64,000 bases of DNA from Salinilacustrithrix flava (GCA_024128875.1 JAMYFF010000004.1:1-64000); one strand, 5' to 3'; positions 19,949 through 29,746 are shown, counted from the first letter of the stretch. Numbers and translations: made by a program. Notes: a model not told the origin generated them from the sequence alone.

Positions 19949-21405
19949 CGGCCACCGAGACGTCCTTCACCGAGCTGCCCCACGGCTACCGCCTCGTGGT
20001 GGGCCTCGAGGTCCACGTCGAGCTGCACACCGCCACCAAGCTGTTCTGCGGCTGCCCGAACCAGTTCGGCGACGACCCCAACACCAACGTCTGCCCGGTG
20101 TGCCTCGGCCTGCCCGGGTCCATGCCGGTGCTCAACGCCCAGGCGATGGAGCTGGCCATGCGCCTCGGCCGGGCCCTGCACTGCGAGGTGCGCCCCTCGG
20201 TCTTCGCCCGGAAGAACTACTTCTACCCGGACATGCCGAAGGACTACCAGGTCTCCCAGTACGACCAGCCGACCAACGTCGACGGCCACCTCGACCTGCC
20301 CGACGGCACGCGCATCGGCATCGAGCGGGCCCACATCGAGGAGGACACCGGCAAGTCCACACACGTCGGCGGGGCCAACTCCTCGTCGAAGGGTCGGATC
20401 CACGACGCCGCCTACTCGCTCGTGGACTACAACCGCTGCGGCGTGCCGTTGGTCGAGATCGTCTCGCGGCCCGACTTCCGCACCGCCGAGCAGGCCAAGG
20501 CCTACGTGAACGAGCTGCGAGCGATCCTCGTGGCCACCGGCGTGTCCGACGCCAAGATGGAGGAGGGCTCGCTGCGGGTCGACGCGAACGTCTCGGTGCA
20601 CCAGCCCGACACGCCCTTCGGCACCCGCTGCGAGATCAAGAACATCAACTCGGTGCGCTCGCTCGGCCGGGCCATCGAGTACGAGGCGCTGCGCCAGGTC
20701 GACCTGCTCGAGGCCGGCGAGCGGGTCATCCAGCAGACCCGCCACTGGAACGAGGACGAGGGCCGCACCCACATGCTGCGCTCGAAGGAGGAGGCCGAGG
20801 ACTACCGGTACTTCCCCGAGCCCGACCTCGTGCCGATGGTCCCCGACCCGGCCCGCATCGAGGCCATCGACGCCGCCCTGCCCCGCCTGCCCGCCGAGCG
20901 TCGCGCCGCCCTCGCCGAGGCCGCCGGGCGCACCCTGCCGGACGAGTCGGTGACGATCGTGGTCGACCGGGGCCTCGACGAGCTGGCGCTGGACGCTGTC
21001 GCGGCCGGCGCCGACGCCGACCGCACGCTCACCCACCTCCAGCACGACCTCGATCCCGGCCACGCCGCCAACGTCCCCGCCGCCCACCTGGCCCAGCTCG
21101 TCGAGCTGGAGACCAGCGGCGCGCTCACCGCCAGCCAGGCCAAGCAGGTCGTGGCCGAGATGGGGGAGACCGGCAAGGCGCCGGAGGCCATCGCCGCCGA
21201 GCGTGGCTTCGAGGCGATGGACACCAGCGAGCTGGAGGGCATCGTGGACGAGGCCATCGCCGCCAACGGCGGCGCGTGGGAGAAGTACTGCGCCGGCGAG
21301 CAGAAGGCCCAGGGCGCCATCGTCGGCCACGTCATGAAGGCCACGAGGGGCCAGGCCGACGGCAAGCTGGTCTCCCAGCTCCTCGAGCAGCGTCGGTCGG
21401 CGTGA
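19945..21405 (+). CDS. gatB: Asp-tRNA(Asn)/Glu-tRNA(Gln) amidotransferase subunit B
   Basis: A 486-residue GatB, which phosphorylates the misacylated tRNA and transfers ammonia. The N-terminal catalytic cradle has GLEVHVEL, zinc cysteines in CGCPNQF and [10 protein letters not shown], and [19 protein letters not shown]. The C-terminal YqeY-like tail domain binds tRNA ([22 protein letters not shown]). Full length. The stop overlaps the GTG of the lipoprotein gene. Confidence 0.97.
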   Translation: MTATETSFTELPHGYRLVVGLEVHVELHTATKLFCGCPNQFGDDPNTNVCPVCLGLPGSMPVLNAQAMELAMRLGRALHCEVRPSVFARKNYFYPDMPKDYQVSQYDQPTNVDGHLDLPDGTRIGIERAHIEEDTGKSTHVGGANSSSKGRIHDAAYSLVDYNRCGVPLVEIVSRPDFRTAEQAKAYVNELRAILVATGVSDAKMEEGSLRVDANVSVHQPDTPFGTRCEIKNINSVRSLGRAIEYEALRQVDLLEAGERVIQQTRHWNEDEGRTHMLRSKEEAEDYRYFPEPDLVPMVPDPARIEAIDAALPRLPAERRAALAEAAGRTLPDESVTIVVDRGLDELALDAVAAGADADRTLTHLQHDLDPGHAANVPAAHLAQLVELETSGALTASQAKQVVAEMGETGKAPEAIAAERGFEAMDTSELEGIVDEAIAANGGAWEKYCAGEQKAQGAIVGHVMKATRGQADGKLVSQLLEQRRSA

Positions 21406-21896
21406 GGCCCCGGTCGGTGGTCGGCGTCGCGGTCTGCGCGCTGGTCCTGGCGACCGGCTGCGGAGGCGACGACGACGCCGAAGGCGCCCCCGAACCGGCC
21501 GAGGACGCCGCGCCCGAGATCACCGGCAGCACCGCACCCCTCGCCTTCGAGGGCGACCCCGACTCCGAGTTCTGCCAGCGCAGCCGCCAAGCCGCCGAGG
21601 AGCCGGTGCTCGACCCGTTCGAGGCCGGCCTGGCGCCGCGGGAGGTGGAGCTGCGCTTCCGGGCTCTGGCCCAGCGCTTCGAGGGCTTCGCCGCCATCGC
21701 CCCCGAGCCCCTCGCCGACGACCTCGCCCTGCTCGACGACACCTTCGCGCAGCTCGCCGGTGTGCTGGCCGACGCCGACTACGACTTCGAGCGCCTCGCC
21801 GCCGACCAGGTCGACGTGTCGGTCTTCGACGACCCCGCCCTCGCCGTGGTGGCCGATCGCCTCGCCGCCTACCAGGACCAGGTCTGCGACCCCTGA
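21402..21896 (+). CDS. Putative lipoprotein of unknown function
   Basis: A 164-residue protein with a lipoprotein signal: a hydrophobic core (VVGVAVCALVLATG) and lipobox LATGC, so Cys20 would be lipidated. The mature part is acidic and helical with two further Cys (DSEFCQRS and VCDP at the end). The GTG start overlaps the gatB stop, but a functional link to GatCAB is not implied. A strong hairpin follows. Confidence 0.72.
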   Translation: MRPRSVVGVAVCALVLATGCGGDDDAEGAPEPAEDAAPEITGSTAPLAFEGDPDSEFCQRSRQAAEEPVLDPFEAGLAPREVELRFRALAQRFEGFAAIAPEPLADDLALLDDTFAQLAGVLADADYDFERLAADQVDVSVFDDPALAVVADRLAAYQDQVCDP

Positions 21897-21897
21897 C

Positions 21898-21967
21898 CCC
21901 ATCCGTTCTGGGCCGCGGAGGACGCATCAGGCGCGCGTGCGTCGCGGCCCGGAACGAGCCGGATGGG
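21898..21967 (+). terminator. 70-base hairpin terminator
   Basis: CCCATCCG (21898-21905) pairs with CGGATGGG (21960-21967). Inside, the GGGCCGCG and CGCGGCCC arms and a GACGCA/TGCGTC stem continue the helix. It lies between the lipoprotein stop and the DUF4112 gene. Confidence 0.75.
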
Positions 21968-21980
21968 TAGGGAGCGGGCC

Positions 21981-22448
21981 ATGACCGCACCGACGGGGGC
22001 CGACGAGGCCCAGACCGAGCGCCTCGCCCGCCTCCTCGACAGCCAGTTCCGCGTGCCGGGCACGAGCCTGCGCTTCGGGGTCGAGCCGCTGCTCGGCCTC
22101 GTGCCGGGACTGGGCGACGCCGCCGGGCTCGCCCTGTCCTCGGCGGTGATCGTCCAGGCCGTGCGGCTCGGCGCCCGCGGCGCCACCGTCGCCCGCATGG
22201 TGCTCAACGTGGCCATCGACGCCGTGTTCGGCTCCATACCGCTGCTCGGCTCGGTCTTCGACTTCGCGTTCAAGGCGAACAACCGCAACGTCGCCCTCCT
22301 CCAGCGCCACGAGCGGGACCCTGCCGCCACCTCGGCCGAGAGCCGCAGGGCCGTGCGACGGACGTTGATCGGTGTCGCCGTCGGCGTGGTCCTCACCCTC
22401 GTCCTGGTCGTCGCCCTGGTCGCCTGGTTGCTCTCGCTGCTGTTCTGA
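21981..22448 (+). CDS. DUF4112 family membrane protein
   Basis: A 155-residue protein of the DUF4112 type: LARLLDSQFRVPGTSLRFG, then GLVPGLGDAAGLALSSAVI and LLGSVFDFAFKANNRNVALL, the signature segments of the family. Two or three hydrophobic stretches, including a C-terminal helix (about 125-150). Start ATG at 21981 behind AGGGAGCG; an ATG six codons upstream lies in the terminator stem and is less likely. Role of the family unknown. Confidence 0.85.
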   Translation: MTAPTGADEAQTERLARLLDSQFRVPGTSLRFGVEPLLGLVPGLGDAAGLALSSAVIVQAVRLGARGATVARMVLNVAIDAVFGSIPLLGSVFDFAFKANNRNVALLQRHERDPAATSAESRRAVRRTLIGVAVGVVLTLVLVVALVAWLLSLLF

Positions 22449-22449
22449 C

Positions 22450-22472
22450 TCCCGTCCGACGCTCGGTCGGGA
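22450..22472 (+). terminator. Hairpin after the DUF4112 gene
   Basis: TCCCGTCCGA-cgc-TCGGTCGGGA, ten-base arms with one T-T mismatch, starting two bases after the stop codon. Confidence 0.55.
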
Positions 22473-22486
22473 CGCGGCCCCGCCGG

Positions 22487-22492
22487 TACGGT
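22487..22492 (+). promoter_or_regulatory. -10 box before the 48-residue membrane protein
   Basis: TACGGT (TANNNT) seven bases before the GTG at 22500: leaderless arrangement, which supports the small gene. Confidence 0.45.
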
Positions 22493-22499
22493 GGCCACC

Positions 22500-22646
22500 G
22501 TGTCTCGCTACACACCCCCGTCCGACCCCGACGACGACGTCTCCCCCTACCGACGCCGGTCGCTCGGCATGCGCATCGGCGTCTGGGTCCTGCTGATCGG
22601 CGTGCTGGCGCTGGTCTTCGTCGATGTCCTGGCCGCACTGATCTGA
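22500..22646 (+). CDS. 48-residue single-helix membrane protein
   Basis: A small gene with start GTG. The N-terminal half is polar (SRYTPPSDPDDDVSPYRRRS) and the C-terminal half is one transmembrane helix (GVWVLLIGVLALVFVDVLAA). G/C third positions, a TANNNT box seven bases upstream and a 15-base gap to a DsbA-fold gene with a good ribosome site all support a real gene. Topology is probably N-in given the three arginines before the helix. Function unknown. Confidence 0.6.
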   Translation: MSRYTPPSDPDDDVSPYRRRSLGMRIGVWVLLIGVLALVFVDVLAALI

Positions 22647-22661
22647 GCCGAGGAGCAACCC

Positions 22662-23267
22662 ATGCAGGTCGAGGTCTTCGCCGACGTCTGGTGCCCGTTC
22701 ACCCACGTCGGCCTCCGTCGCTTCGTCGAGCTCCGCACCCACATGGACGTGCCGCCCGTGCTCGTCGTGCGGTCGTGGCCGCTCGAGCTCGTGAACGGCG
22801 CGCCGATGGACCCGGCCTTCATCGCGGAGGAGGTCGACGACATCCGCGGCTCGGTCGCGCCGGACCTGTTCACCGGCTTCGACCCGGCTCGCTTCCCGAC
22901 CACGACCCTCGGGGCACTGGCGCTCACCGGCCGGGCCTACGAGCAGTCGCCGACCACGGGCGAAGCCGTGGCCCTCGAGCTCCGGGACCGGCTCTTCGAG
23001 CGGGGCGACGACATCGGCGATCCCCACGTGCTGGCCGCGGTGGCCGCGGCCCACGGTCTGGCGACCGAGGCCGGTGACGACCTCCCGCGGCGCGATTGGG
23101 AGGAGGGCAAGGCGCGCGGGGTCATCGGCTCGCCGCACTTCTTCACCCCCGGTGGCAACTGGTTCTGCCCGTCGCTGGACGTGTCCCGGACCGACGACGG
23201 CCACCTGCGCATCACCGACGACCCCGAGGGCTTCGACGCCTTCGTCCGGAGCTGCCAGGAGGGCTGA
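22662..23267 (+). CDS. DsbA-fold (thioredoxin-like) family protein, FrnE type
   Basis: A 201-residue cytosolic protein of the DSBA/2-hydroxychromene-2-carboxylate isomerase group. The active-site turn is CPFT (C11-P-F-T) rather than CxxC, so it keeps one Cys and is unlikely to be a dithiol oxidase; glutathione- or mycothiol-linked transfer is more likely. The cis-Pro loop region reads GVIGSPHFFT. The start ATG has GAGGAGC at the right distance. Probably co-transcribed with the small membrane protein upstream. Confidence 0.85.
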   Translation: MQVEVFADVWCPFTHVGLRRFVELRTHMDVPPVLVVRSWPLELVNGAPMDPAFIAEEVDDIRGSVAPDLFTGFDPARFPTTTLGALALTGRAYEQSPTTGEAVALELRDRLFERGDDIGDPHVLAAVAAAHGLATEAGDDLPRRDWEEGKARGVIGSPHFFTPGGNWFCPSLDVSRTDDGHLRITDDPEGFDAFVRSCQEG

Positions 23268-23272
23268 GCGGG

Positions 23273-24586
23273 TCAGCGCTCGGCGCCCACCACCGCCCAC
23301 GCCCCCGATCGCCACCGCAGCGCCAGGACGCCGAGCCGGGCCAGCATCAGCACGGTGATGGCGCCCCACACCCAGCCGATGCCGAGGCCGAGCAACGCGA
23401 CCGCGATGGCGACCGGCGCGGTGAGCAGGGCGGCGCCCACCATGGCCTTGGCCAGGAACGACATGTCGCCGGCGCCGATCAGCAGGCCGTCGAGGACGAA
23501 CACCGCCCCGTTCACCGGCTGGAGCACGGCCACGAACAGGAGCAGGAAGCCGGCGAGGTGGAGCACGTCGGGGTCGTTGCTGAAGATGTCCGGGAGCACC
23601 GGCCGTCCGATCAGGACGATCGCGCCGGCGAAGATGCCCGCCACCGTCCCGAGCTCGAGCATCCGCCGGCCCACCTGACGGGCGGTGCCGACGTCGCCGG
23701 CGCCGAGGAAGCGGCCGACCATGGCCTGACCGGCGATGGCGATGGCGTCGAGGGCCAGCGCCAGCAGGCTCCAGATGGCGAAGGCGATCTCGTGGGCGCC
23801 GACCTCCTCGGCCCCGATGCGGGCGGCGATGGCGGTGAACAGGGTGAGCGACATCCGCAGCGCGAGCGTGCGGACCAGCAGGTCCCACCCGGCCCGGCCG
23901 AGCCGGCGGATGGCCGACCAGTCCGGGCGCAGGGCGGCGCCGAGGCGGGACGTGGCCGTGGTGATGAGGCGCAGGTAGACGAGGGCGCCGCCGGCCTGGG
24001 CGATCACCGTCGACAGCGCTGAGGCTCCGATGCCGTAGCCCAGCCCGTTGATGAGGACGAGCTCGATGACCAGGTTGGCCACCGCCGCACCGATGGCCAC
24101 CAGCAGGGGGGTCCGGGTGTCCTGCAGGCCCCGCAGGTAGCCGGTGCCGGCAAAGGTGAGCAGCTGGAAGGTGATGCCGATCGCCGAGATCCGCAGGTAC
24201 ACGAGGGCGTTGGTGCGCACCGCACCGGTGCCGCCGAGCAACTCCACGATCGGGTCGGCGAAGCCGAGGACGAGGGCGGTCATCACCACGCCGATCACGC
24301 CGGCGAGCCACAGGCCCTGCACGGCCTGGTGGGCGGCCGACCCCTCCCGGCCGGCGCCCAGCAGGCGCGACACCGCGGCCGTCGTGCCGTAGGCCAGGAA
24401 GATGAAGATGGCGTACCCGGTCAGCAGGGCCGAGGACGCCACGGCCAGGCCGGCGAGCTCGTCGGTGCCGATGCGGCCCACCACGGCGGTGTCGGCCAGC
24501 ACGTAGAGGGGCTCGGCGACGAGCGCCCCGAAGGCCGGCACCGCGAGGCGGGCGATCTCCCTGTCGTGCGAGCTCCGGATCGGCAC
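23273..24586 (-). CDS. MATE family efflux transporter (DinF-like)
   Basis: A 437-residue, twelve-helix antiporter. Two MatE halves: [29 protein letters not shown] at the start and a second repeat beginning near [17 protein letters not shown]. The conserved DTAVVGRIG and GYLRGLQDT segments place it in the DinF/NorM group, which exports cationic compounds with Na+ or H+ influx. The GTG at 24586 is chosen because longer reading would run into the divergent ilvD. Only 19 bases separate the two starts. Confidence 0.92.
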   Translation of the reverse strand: MPIRSSHDREIARLAVPAFGALVAEPLYVLADTAVVGRIGTDELAGLAVASSALLTGYAIFIFLAYGTTAAVSRLLGAGREGSAAHQAVQGLWLAGVIGVVMTALVLGFADPIVELLGGTGAVRTNALVYLRISAIGITFQLLTFAGTGYLRGLQDTRTPLLVAIGAAVANLVIELVLINGLGYGIGASALSTVIAQAGGALVYLRLITTATSRLGAALRPDWSAIRRLGRAGWDLLVRTLALRMSLTLFTAIAARIGAEEVGAHEIAFAIWSLLALALDAIAIAGQAMVGRFLGAGDVGTARQVGRRMLELGTVAGIFAGAIVLIGRPVLPDIFSNDPDVLHLAGFLLLFVAVLQPVNGAVFVLDGLLIGAGDMSFLAKAMVGAALLTAPVAIAVALLGLGIGWVWGAITVLMLARLGVLALRWRSGAWAVVGAER

Positions 24587-24591
24587 TGGCG

Positions 24592-24597
24592 TAGCCT
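24592..24597 (+). promoter_or_regulatory. -10 box of leaderless ilvD promoter
   Basis: TAGCCT eight bases before the GTG of ilvD; no Shine-Dalgarno run. Confidence 0.55.
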
Positions 24598-24605
24598 GGC
24601 CCGCT

Positions 24606-26312
24606 GTGAGCGGAGCAGACGACACCACCGAGACCACCGTCGACATCAAGGCCCGGTCCCGCGACGTGACCGACGGCATGGAGCGAGCCCCGGCCCGGGC
24701 GATGCTGCGGGCCATCGGCATGCAGGACGAGGACTTCGCCAAGGCCCAGATCGGCGTGGCGTCGTCCTGGAACGAGGTGACGCCCTGCAACATGCCGCTG
24801 GATCGCCTGGCCAAGCGCTCCAAGGTCGGCGTGCGCGACGCCGGCGGCTATCCGATCGAGTTCGTCACCATCGCCGTGTCCGACGGCATCTCCATGGGGC
24901 ACGAGGGCATGCGCGCCTCGCTGGTCTCCCGTGAGGTCATCGCCGACTCCGTCGAGACCGTCATGCACGCCGAGCGCATGGACGGCCTGCTCACGTTCGC
25001 CGGCTGCGACAAGTCGCTCCCCGGCATGCTCATGGCCGCAGCCCGCATCAACGTGCCGAGCGTGTTCCTGTACGCCGGCTCGATCCTGCCCGGCCAGCAC
25101 AACGGCGAGGCCCTCGACATCGTGTCGGTGTTCGAGGCCGTCGGCGCCCGGGCCGCCGGCACCATCGACCAGGAGACCCTCGACGCGATCGAGCGCAACG
25201 CCTGCCCCACCGAGGGCGCCTGCGCCGGCATGTTCACCGCGAACACGATGGCCAGCATCTCCGAGGCGCTCGGCATGTCGCTGCCCGGCAGCGCCAGCGC
25301 TCCGGCCGTGGACCGCCGCCGCGACGACCTCGCCTACGAGAGCGGCAAGGCCGTCATGGAGCTCATCCGCAAGGGCATCCGCCCCCGCCAGATCATGACC
25401 CGCAAGGCCTTCGAGAACGCCATCGCCGTCACCATGGCCCTCGGCGGCTCCACCAACGCGGTGCTGCACATCCTGGCCATCGCCTACGAGGCCGAGGTCG
25501 AGCTCGATCTGTCGGTGTTCAACGAGATCGCCGCCAAGGTGCCCCACATCGCCGACACCAAGCCGCACGGCAAGTACCACATGGTCGACATCGACCGGGT
25601 CGGCGGCGTGCCGGTCGTGATGAAGCACCTGCTCGATGCCGGCCTCCTGCACGGCGACTGCCTCACCGTCACCGGCAAGACCGTGGCCGAGAACCTGGCC
25701 GAGCTCGACCCGCCCGCCCCCGACGGCGACGTCATCCACCCGCTCTCGGACCCGATCCACGACATCGGCGGCCTGGCCATCCTCACCGGCTCGCTGGCCC
25801 CGAAGGGCTCGGTCGTCAAGGTCGCAGGCATCGACTTCGACGACTTCGAGGGCCCCGCTCGCGTGTTCGACGGTGAGCAGGACGCCATGGACGCCGTGCT
25901 GGCCGGGCGCATCAACAGCGGCGACGTGGTCGTCATCCGCTACGAGGGGCCCAAGGGCGGCCCCGGCATGCGCGAGATGCTCGCCATCACCGGTGCCATG
26001 AAGGGCGCCGGCCGTGGCGGCGACGCCGCCCTCATCACCGACGGCCGCTTCTCCGGGGGCACGCACGGCTTCTGCATCGGCCACGTCGCCCCCGAGGCCG
26101 TCGACGGCGGCCCCATCGGGCTGGTGGAGGAGGGCGACCGCATCCGCATCGACGTGCGGGGCCACACCATCGACCTGCTGGTGAGCGAGGAGACCCTCGC
26201 CGAGCGGGCCACGTCGCTGAAGCACCCCGAGGCCCGCTACACCAAGGGTGTGCTGGCCAAGTACGCCCGGCTCGCCGCCGGCGCGGAGAAGGGTGCCGTC
26301 ACCGAGGCCTGA
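24606..26312 (+). CDS. ilvD: Dihydroxy-acid dehydratase
   Basis: A 568-residue Fe-S enzyme forming 2-keto acids for valine, leucine and isoleucine. Cluster/active-site motifs are intact: [11 protein letters not shown] (about 136-146) and [17 protein letters not shown] (about 199), plus the C-terminal [17 protein letters not shown]. Length is normal. Divergent from the MATE gene and followed by two terminator hairpins. It is separate from ilvBNC at 32 kb in this window. Confidence 0.97.
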   Translation: MSGADDTTETTVDIKARSRDVTDGMERAPARAMLRAIGMQDEDFAKAQIGVASSWNEVTPCNMPLDRLAKRSKVGVRDAGGYPIEFVTIAVSDGISMGHEGMRASLVSREVIADSVETVMHAERMDGLLTFAGCDKSLPGMLMAAARINVPSVFLYAGSILPGQHNGEALDIVSVFEAVGARAAGTIDQETLDAIERNACPTEGACAGMFTANTMASISEALGMSLPGSASAPAVDRRRDDLAYESGKAVMELIRKGIRPRQIMTRKAFENAIAVTMALGGSTNAVLHILAIAYEAEVELDLSVFNEIAAKVPHIADTKPHGKYHMVDIDRVGGVPVVMKHLLDAGLLHGDCLTVTGKTVAENLAELDPPAPDGDVIHPLSDPIHDIGGLAILTGSLAPKGSVVKVAGIDFDDFEGPARVFDGEQDAMDAVLAGRINSGDVVVIRYEGPKGGPGMREMLAITGAMKGAGRGGDAALITDGRFSGGTHGFCIGHVAPEAVDGGPIGLVEEGDRIRIDVRGHTIDLLVSEETLAERATSLKHPEARYTKGVLAKYARLAAGAEKGAVTEA

Positions 26313-26318
26313 GTGCGG

Positions 26319-26373
26319 GCTGGCGTCGGGAGCGCCAGCGAGCAGCCAGCACGCGTCCTGCGGAGCAGGACGC
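26319..26373 (+). terminator. Double hairpin terminator after ilvD
   Basis: First stem GCTGGCG/CGCCAGC (26319-26339). Second stem GCGTCCTGC-gga-GCAGGACGC (26353-26373), nine perfect pairs with a three-base loop. Confidence 0.7.
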
Positions 26374-26433
26374 CGTGAGACGGTGCCGTCACGGAGGTGT
26401 AGCGGCCCAAGCTGTGACGCATCCCACGTCACT

Positions 26434-26463
26434 TTGTGTTCTCGGTCACAAGGCGACTAGGTA
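26434..26463 (+). promoter_or_regulatory. ectABCD promoter region with a dyad
   Basis: TTGTG-N8-CACAA (26434-26451) is a clean dyad. TTGTGT (26434-26439) could be the -35 of a promoter with TAGGTA (26458-26463) as -10 after 18 bases. A regulator binding the dyad would cover the -35, which suits osmotic control, but no regulator gene is adjacent. Confidence 0.45.
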
Positions 26464-26473
26464 TGAAGGAACC

Positions 26474-26977
26474 GTGGCCCCTCCGTCTGCCAGCGCACAG
26501 GACAAGGCCCTCGAGTACCGGCTCGCCCGGCTCGAGGATGGTCCGGCGCTCTGGTCCCTCGCGAAGGCCAACGGACTCGACGAGAACTCGCCCTACGCGT
26601 ACCTGCTGTGGACCGAGTACTTCCGGGACACCACCGTCATCGCCGCCGATGGCGATGATGCCCCGGTCGGGTTCGTCACCGCGTTCCTGCGGCCCGACGA
26701 CGCCTCCACGGTGTTCGTCTGGCAGATCGGCGTCGACGACGCCCATCGCCGCCGCGGGATCGCCGGCCGTCTGCTCGACGAGCTGTTCGAGCGCACGGGT
26801 GCGACCGCACTGGAAGCCACGGTGACGCCGAGCAACACGGCGTCCGAGACCCTCTTCCGTCGCTTCGGCGAGCGCCACGGCCTGTCCGTGGTGGTGGAGC
26901 CGCTCTTCACCGAGGAGCTGTTCCCCCCGGGTCACGAAGCGGAGCTCCGGTTCCGCATCGCGTCCGCGACCAGCTGA
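26474..26977 (+). CDS. ectA: L-2,4-diaminobutyrate acetyltransferase
   Basis: A 167-residue GNAT enzyme making N-gamma-acetyl-diaminobutyrate, the second ectoine step. Diagnostic segments: LDENSPYAYLLWTEYFRDT and FVWQIGVDDAHRRRGIAGRL, the acetyl-CoA loop (R/Q-x-x-G-x-A equivalent). GTG start with AAGGA five bases upstream. First gene of ectABCD, with 34 bases to ectB. Confidence 0.95.
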   Translation: MAPPSASAQDKALEYRLARLEDGPALWSLAKANGLDENSPYAYLLWTEYFRDTTVIAADGDDAPVGFVTAFLRPDDASTVFVWQIGVDDAHRRRGIAGRLLDELFERTGATALEATVTPSNTASETLFRRFGERHGLSVVVEPLFTEELFPPGHEAELRFRIASATS

Positions 26978-27011
26978 GGGACCGTCCGTCAACCCCCCAA
27001 AGGGAAACAGA

Positions 27012-28307
27012 ATGAGCATCTTCGAACGACTCGAGTCCGAGGTCCGCGGCTACTGCCGTTCCTGGCCTGCCGTCTTCAAGTCCGCCCACGGCCACACGAT
27101 GGTGGCCGAGGACGGCACCGAGTACCTGGACTTCTTCGCCGGGGCCGGCGCACTGAACTACGGGCACAACCACCCCGTCCTCATCGAGGCGCTGCAGAAG
27201 CACCTCAGCGAGCAGGGCTTCATCCACGCCCTCGACATCTCGACCACCACCAAGCGCACCTTCATGGAGCGCTTCGAGGACATCATCCTCAAGCCGCGGA
27301 ACCTGGACTACAAGGTCCAGTTCCCCGGCCCCACCGGCACCAACGCGGTCGAGGCCGCGCTGAAGCTGGCCCGCAAGGCCACCGGCCGCCACCGCGTCGT
27401 GGGCTTCACCAACGGCTTCCACGGCATGACGCTGGGTTCGCTCGCCGTCACCGGCAACGCCATGAAGCGCGGCGGCGCCGGCGTACCCCTCGGCGACTCC
27501 ACGTCCATGCCCTACGCGAACTACCTCAGCGACGACATGGACAGCCTCCACATCCTCGAGGCCATGATCTCGGGCGGCTCCAGCGGCCTCGACGAGCCCG
27601 CCGCGGTCATCGTGGAGACCACCCAGGGCGAGGGCGGCATCAACCCGGCCTCGGCCCAGTGGATGCGCAACCTCGACGACATCTGCAAGCGCCACGGCAT
27701 CTTGCTCATCGTCGACGACATCCAGGTCGGCAACGGCCGCACCGGTCCCTACTTCTCCTTCGAGGAGATGGGCATCGACCCCGACATCGTCACGCTGTCG
27801 AAGTCCATCTCGGGCTCCGGCCTGCCGATGGCGCTCGTGCTGATGAAGCCCGAGCACGACGTGTGGGCGCCGGGCGAGCACAACGGCACCTTCCGCGGCA
27901 ACAACGCCGCGTTCGTCACCGCGACGGCCGCCCTCGAGCACTTCTGGACCGACGACGAGCTGACCAAGTCCACGGTCGCCAAGTCCGACAAGGTCCGTGC
28001 CGGACTCGAGTCGATCATGGAGGGCCACCCCGGCCTGTTCACCGACGTCCGCGGCCGGGGCCTGATCCTCGGCATCGAGACCGCGGTGCCCGACATCGCC
28101 GGCACCATCGCCCAGGGCGCCTACGAGCGCGGCCTCATCATCGAGACCGCCGGCGCCGAGGACGAGGTGGTCAAGCTCCTGCCCCCGCTGATCGTGACCG
28201 ACGAGGCCATCGATCAGGCCCTCGAGATCCTGAACGAGGCAGCCGACAACATCAGCGACGACATGGTCGCCGAGCTGCGCGCAGAGCGCGAGGAGGTCCG
28301 GTCGTGA
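27012..28307 (+). CDS. ectB: Diaminobutyrate-2-oxoglutarate transaminase
   Basis: A 431-residue class III PLP aminotransferase that converts aspartate semialdehyde to diaminobutyrate. Seen: FFAGAGALNYGHNHP, NGFHGMTLGSLAVTGN, the Asp of VDDIQVGNGRTG and the PLP lysine in LSKSISGSG. Start ATG behind AAAGGGAAAC. The stop overlaps the GTG of ectC. Confidence 0.97.
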   Translation: MSIFERLESEVRGYCRSWPAVFKSAHGHTMVAEDGTEYLDFFAGAGALNYGHNHPVLIEALQKHLSEQGFIHALDISTTTKRTFMERFEDIILKPRNLDYKVQFPGPTGTNAVEAALKLARKATGRHRVVGFTNGFHGMTLGSLAVTGNAMKRGGAGVPLGDSTSMPYANYLSDDMDSLHILEAMISGGSSGLDEPAAVIVETTQGEGGINPASAQWMRNLDDICKRHGILLIVDDIQVGNGRTGPYFSFEEMGIDPDIVTLSKSISGSGLPMALVLMKPEHDVWAPGEHNGTFRGNNAAFVTATAALEHFWTDDELTKSTVAKSDKVRAGLESIMEGHPGLFTDVRGRGLILGIETAVPDIAGTIAQGAYERGLIIETAGAEDEVVKLLPPLIVTDEAIDQALEILNEAADNISDDMVAELRAEREEVRS

Positions 28308-28711
28308 TCGTCCGCACCCTGCAAGACATCGTCGGAACCGACCGCGACGTCGACGGCGGCAACTGGTCGTCGCGCCGCCTCTCGCTGGCTGATGACGGCA
28401 TGGGCTTCTCCATGCACGACACGGTCCTGCGAGCCGGCACCGAGACGCACATGTGGTACAAGAACCACCTCGAGGGCGTCTACTGCATCGAGGGCAAGGC
28501 GACCCTCGAGGACAAGGCCACGGGCGAGGTCCACGAGATCACCCCGGGCACCATCTACCTCCTCAACGACAACGACCGCCACGTCCTGCGCGTCGAAGAG
28601 GACCTTCGAGTCATCTGCACGTTCAACCCACCCGTCACCGGACAGGAGGTCCACGACGAAGACGGCGCCTACCCGCTGCTGACGGTCGACGACCAGCCGG
28701 AGCCTGCATGA
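28304..28711 (+). CDS. ectC: Ectoine synthase
   Basis: A 135-residue cupin that cyclises N-gamma-acetyl-diaminobutyrate to ectoine. Characteristic IVRTLQDIVGTDRDV start, then WSSRRLSLADDGMGFSMHDT and HLEGVYCIEGKATLED. GTG start overlapping ectB and ATG-TGA overlap with ectD: a tightly coupled operon. Confidence 0.97.
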   Translation: MIVRTLQDIVGTDRDVDGGNWSSRRLSLADDGMGFSMHDTVLRAGTETHMWYKNHLEGVYCIEGKATLEDKATGEVHEITPGTIYLLNDNDRHVLRVEEDLRVICTFNPPVTGQEVHDEDGAYPLLTVDDQPEPA

Positions 28712-29613
28712 GCACCACACAGACCGAAACCGCAACCCACACCGGCGACCCGTACCCGTCCCGCATGGGCCGCCCCCCGGAGCTGCTGCCCCGGGTGGAC
28801 CCGGTCGTCCACGGGCCGGCCACCGACGGCCCGCTCGACATGGGCCAGGTGGCCGCCTTCGAGCAGAACGGCTACCTCACCGTGCCGGGCGTGTTCAGCC
28901 CCGATGAGGTCGAAGGCCTCGACCAGCTGCTGAGCGACCTCGTCAACGGCGGCGACATCGACAGCGACCAGGTCATCCGGGAGCCCGACTCGGCCGTGAT
29001 CCGCTCGGTCTTCGCCTTCCACGAGGGATACGGCGGCCTCGCCGACGTGCCCTCCGACCCCCGCCTGGCCGGCGTCGCCCGCCAGCTGCTCGGCTCCGAC
29101 GTGTACATCCACCAGAGCCGCGTCAACCGCAAGCCGGGGTTCCGCGGCAAGGACTTCCAGTGGCACTCGGACTTCGAGACCTGGCACACCGAGGACGGCA
29201 TGCCCCGCATGCGCTGCCTCAGCGCCGTGGTCGCGCTCACCGACAACGAGCCTTGGAACGGCTCCCTGCTGGTGATGCCCGGCTCCCACAAGTGGTTCGT
29301 CACGTGCCCGGAGCCCACGCCGCCCGCCAACCACGAGCACTCGCTCAAGGTGCAGGAGGTCGGGGTGCCGGACGAGGACAGCCTCACGACCCTGTTCGAT
29401 CGCCACGGCATCGACCAGTGCACCGGCACGGCGGGCTCGGTGCTGTTCTTCGACTGCAACCTGATGCACGGGTCCTCGACGAACATCTCGCCGCTGCCCC
29501 GACGCAACCTGTTCATGGTGTTCAACAGCGTCGAGAACACGATCGGCGATCCGTTCTCGGCCCCGCAGCGCCGCCCGGAGCACATCGCGTCGCGCACCTT
29601 CACGCCGGTCTGA
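28708..29613 (+). CDS. ectD: Ectoine 5-hydroxylase
   Basis: A 301-residue Fe(II)/2-oxoglutarate dioxygenase forming 5-hydroxyectoine. Iron ligands are visible as H-x-D in FQWHSDFETWH and the distal His in NLMHGSS. The family signature FQWHSDFETWHTEDGMPRM is nearly complete. Its presence shows that the strain can make hydroxyectoine, the more heat- and desiccation-protective solute. The operon closes with a strong hairpin. Confidence 0.97.
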   Translation: MSTTQTETATHTGDPYPSRMGRPPELLPRVDPVVHGPATDGPLDMGQVAAFEQNGYLTVPGVFSPDEVEGLDQLLSDLVNGGDIDSDQVIREPDSAVIRSVFAFHEGYGGLADVPSDPRLAGVARQLLGSDVYIHQSRVNRKPGFRGKDFQWHSDFETWHTEDGMPRMRCLSAVVALTDNEPWNGSLLVMPGSHKWFVTCPEPTPPANHEHSLKVQEVGVPDEDSLTTLFDRHGIDQCTGTAGSVLFFDCNLMHGSSTNISPLPRRNLFMVFNSVENTIGDPFSAPQRRPEHIASRTFTPV

Positions 29614-29647
29614 CCCGCCGCTGATCTCCCCGCTCGACGGGGAACCT

Positions 29648-29683
29648 CGAGGGCCACCCACCGACGGACGGGGGTGGCCCTCG
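29648..29683 (+). terminator. Terminator of ectABCD
   Basis: Perfect 12-base arms CGAGGGCCACCC and GGGTGGCCCTCG with a 12-base loop, 35 bases after ectD. Confidence 0.8.
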
Positions 29684-29746
29684 GCGCGCCCGTGACGCGT
29701 GTCACCATGCGCAGGACATCGAGTCGGGCAGGGGGAAACGGACGAC

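Noticed and set aside
21927..26432. Minus-strand open frame of about 1500 codons
   Set aside because: It runs antisense through DUF4112, the DsbA-fold gene and ilvD and in another frame over the MATE gene; the product is low-complexity and rich in D, G, H, V and R. Open only because of G/C bias.
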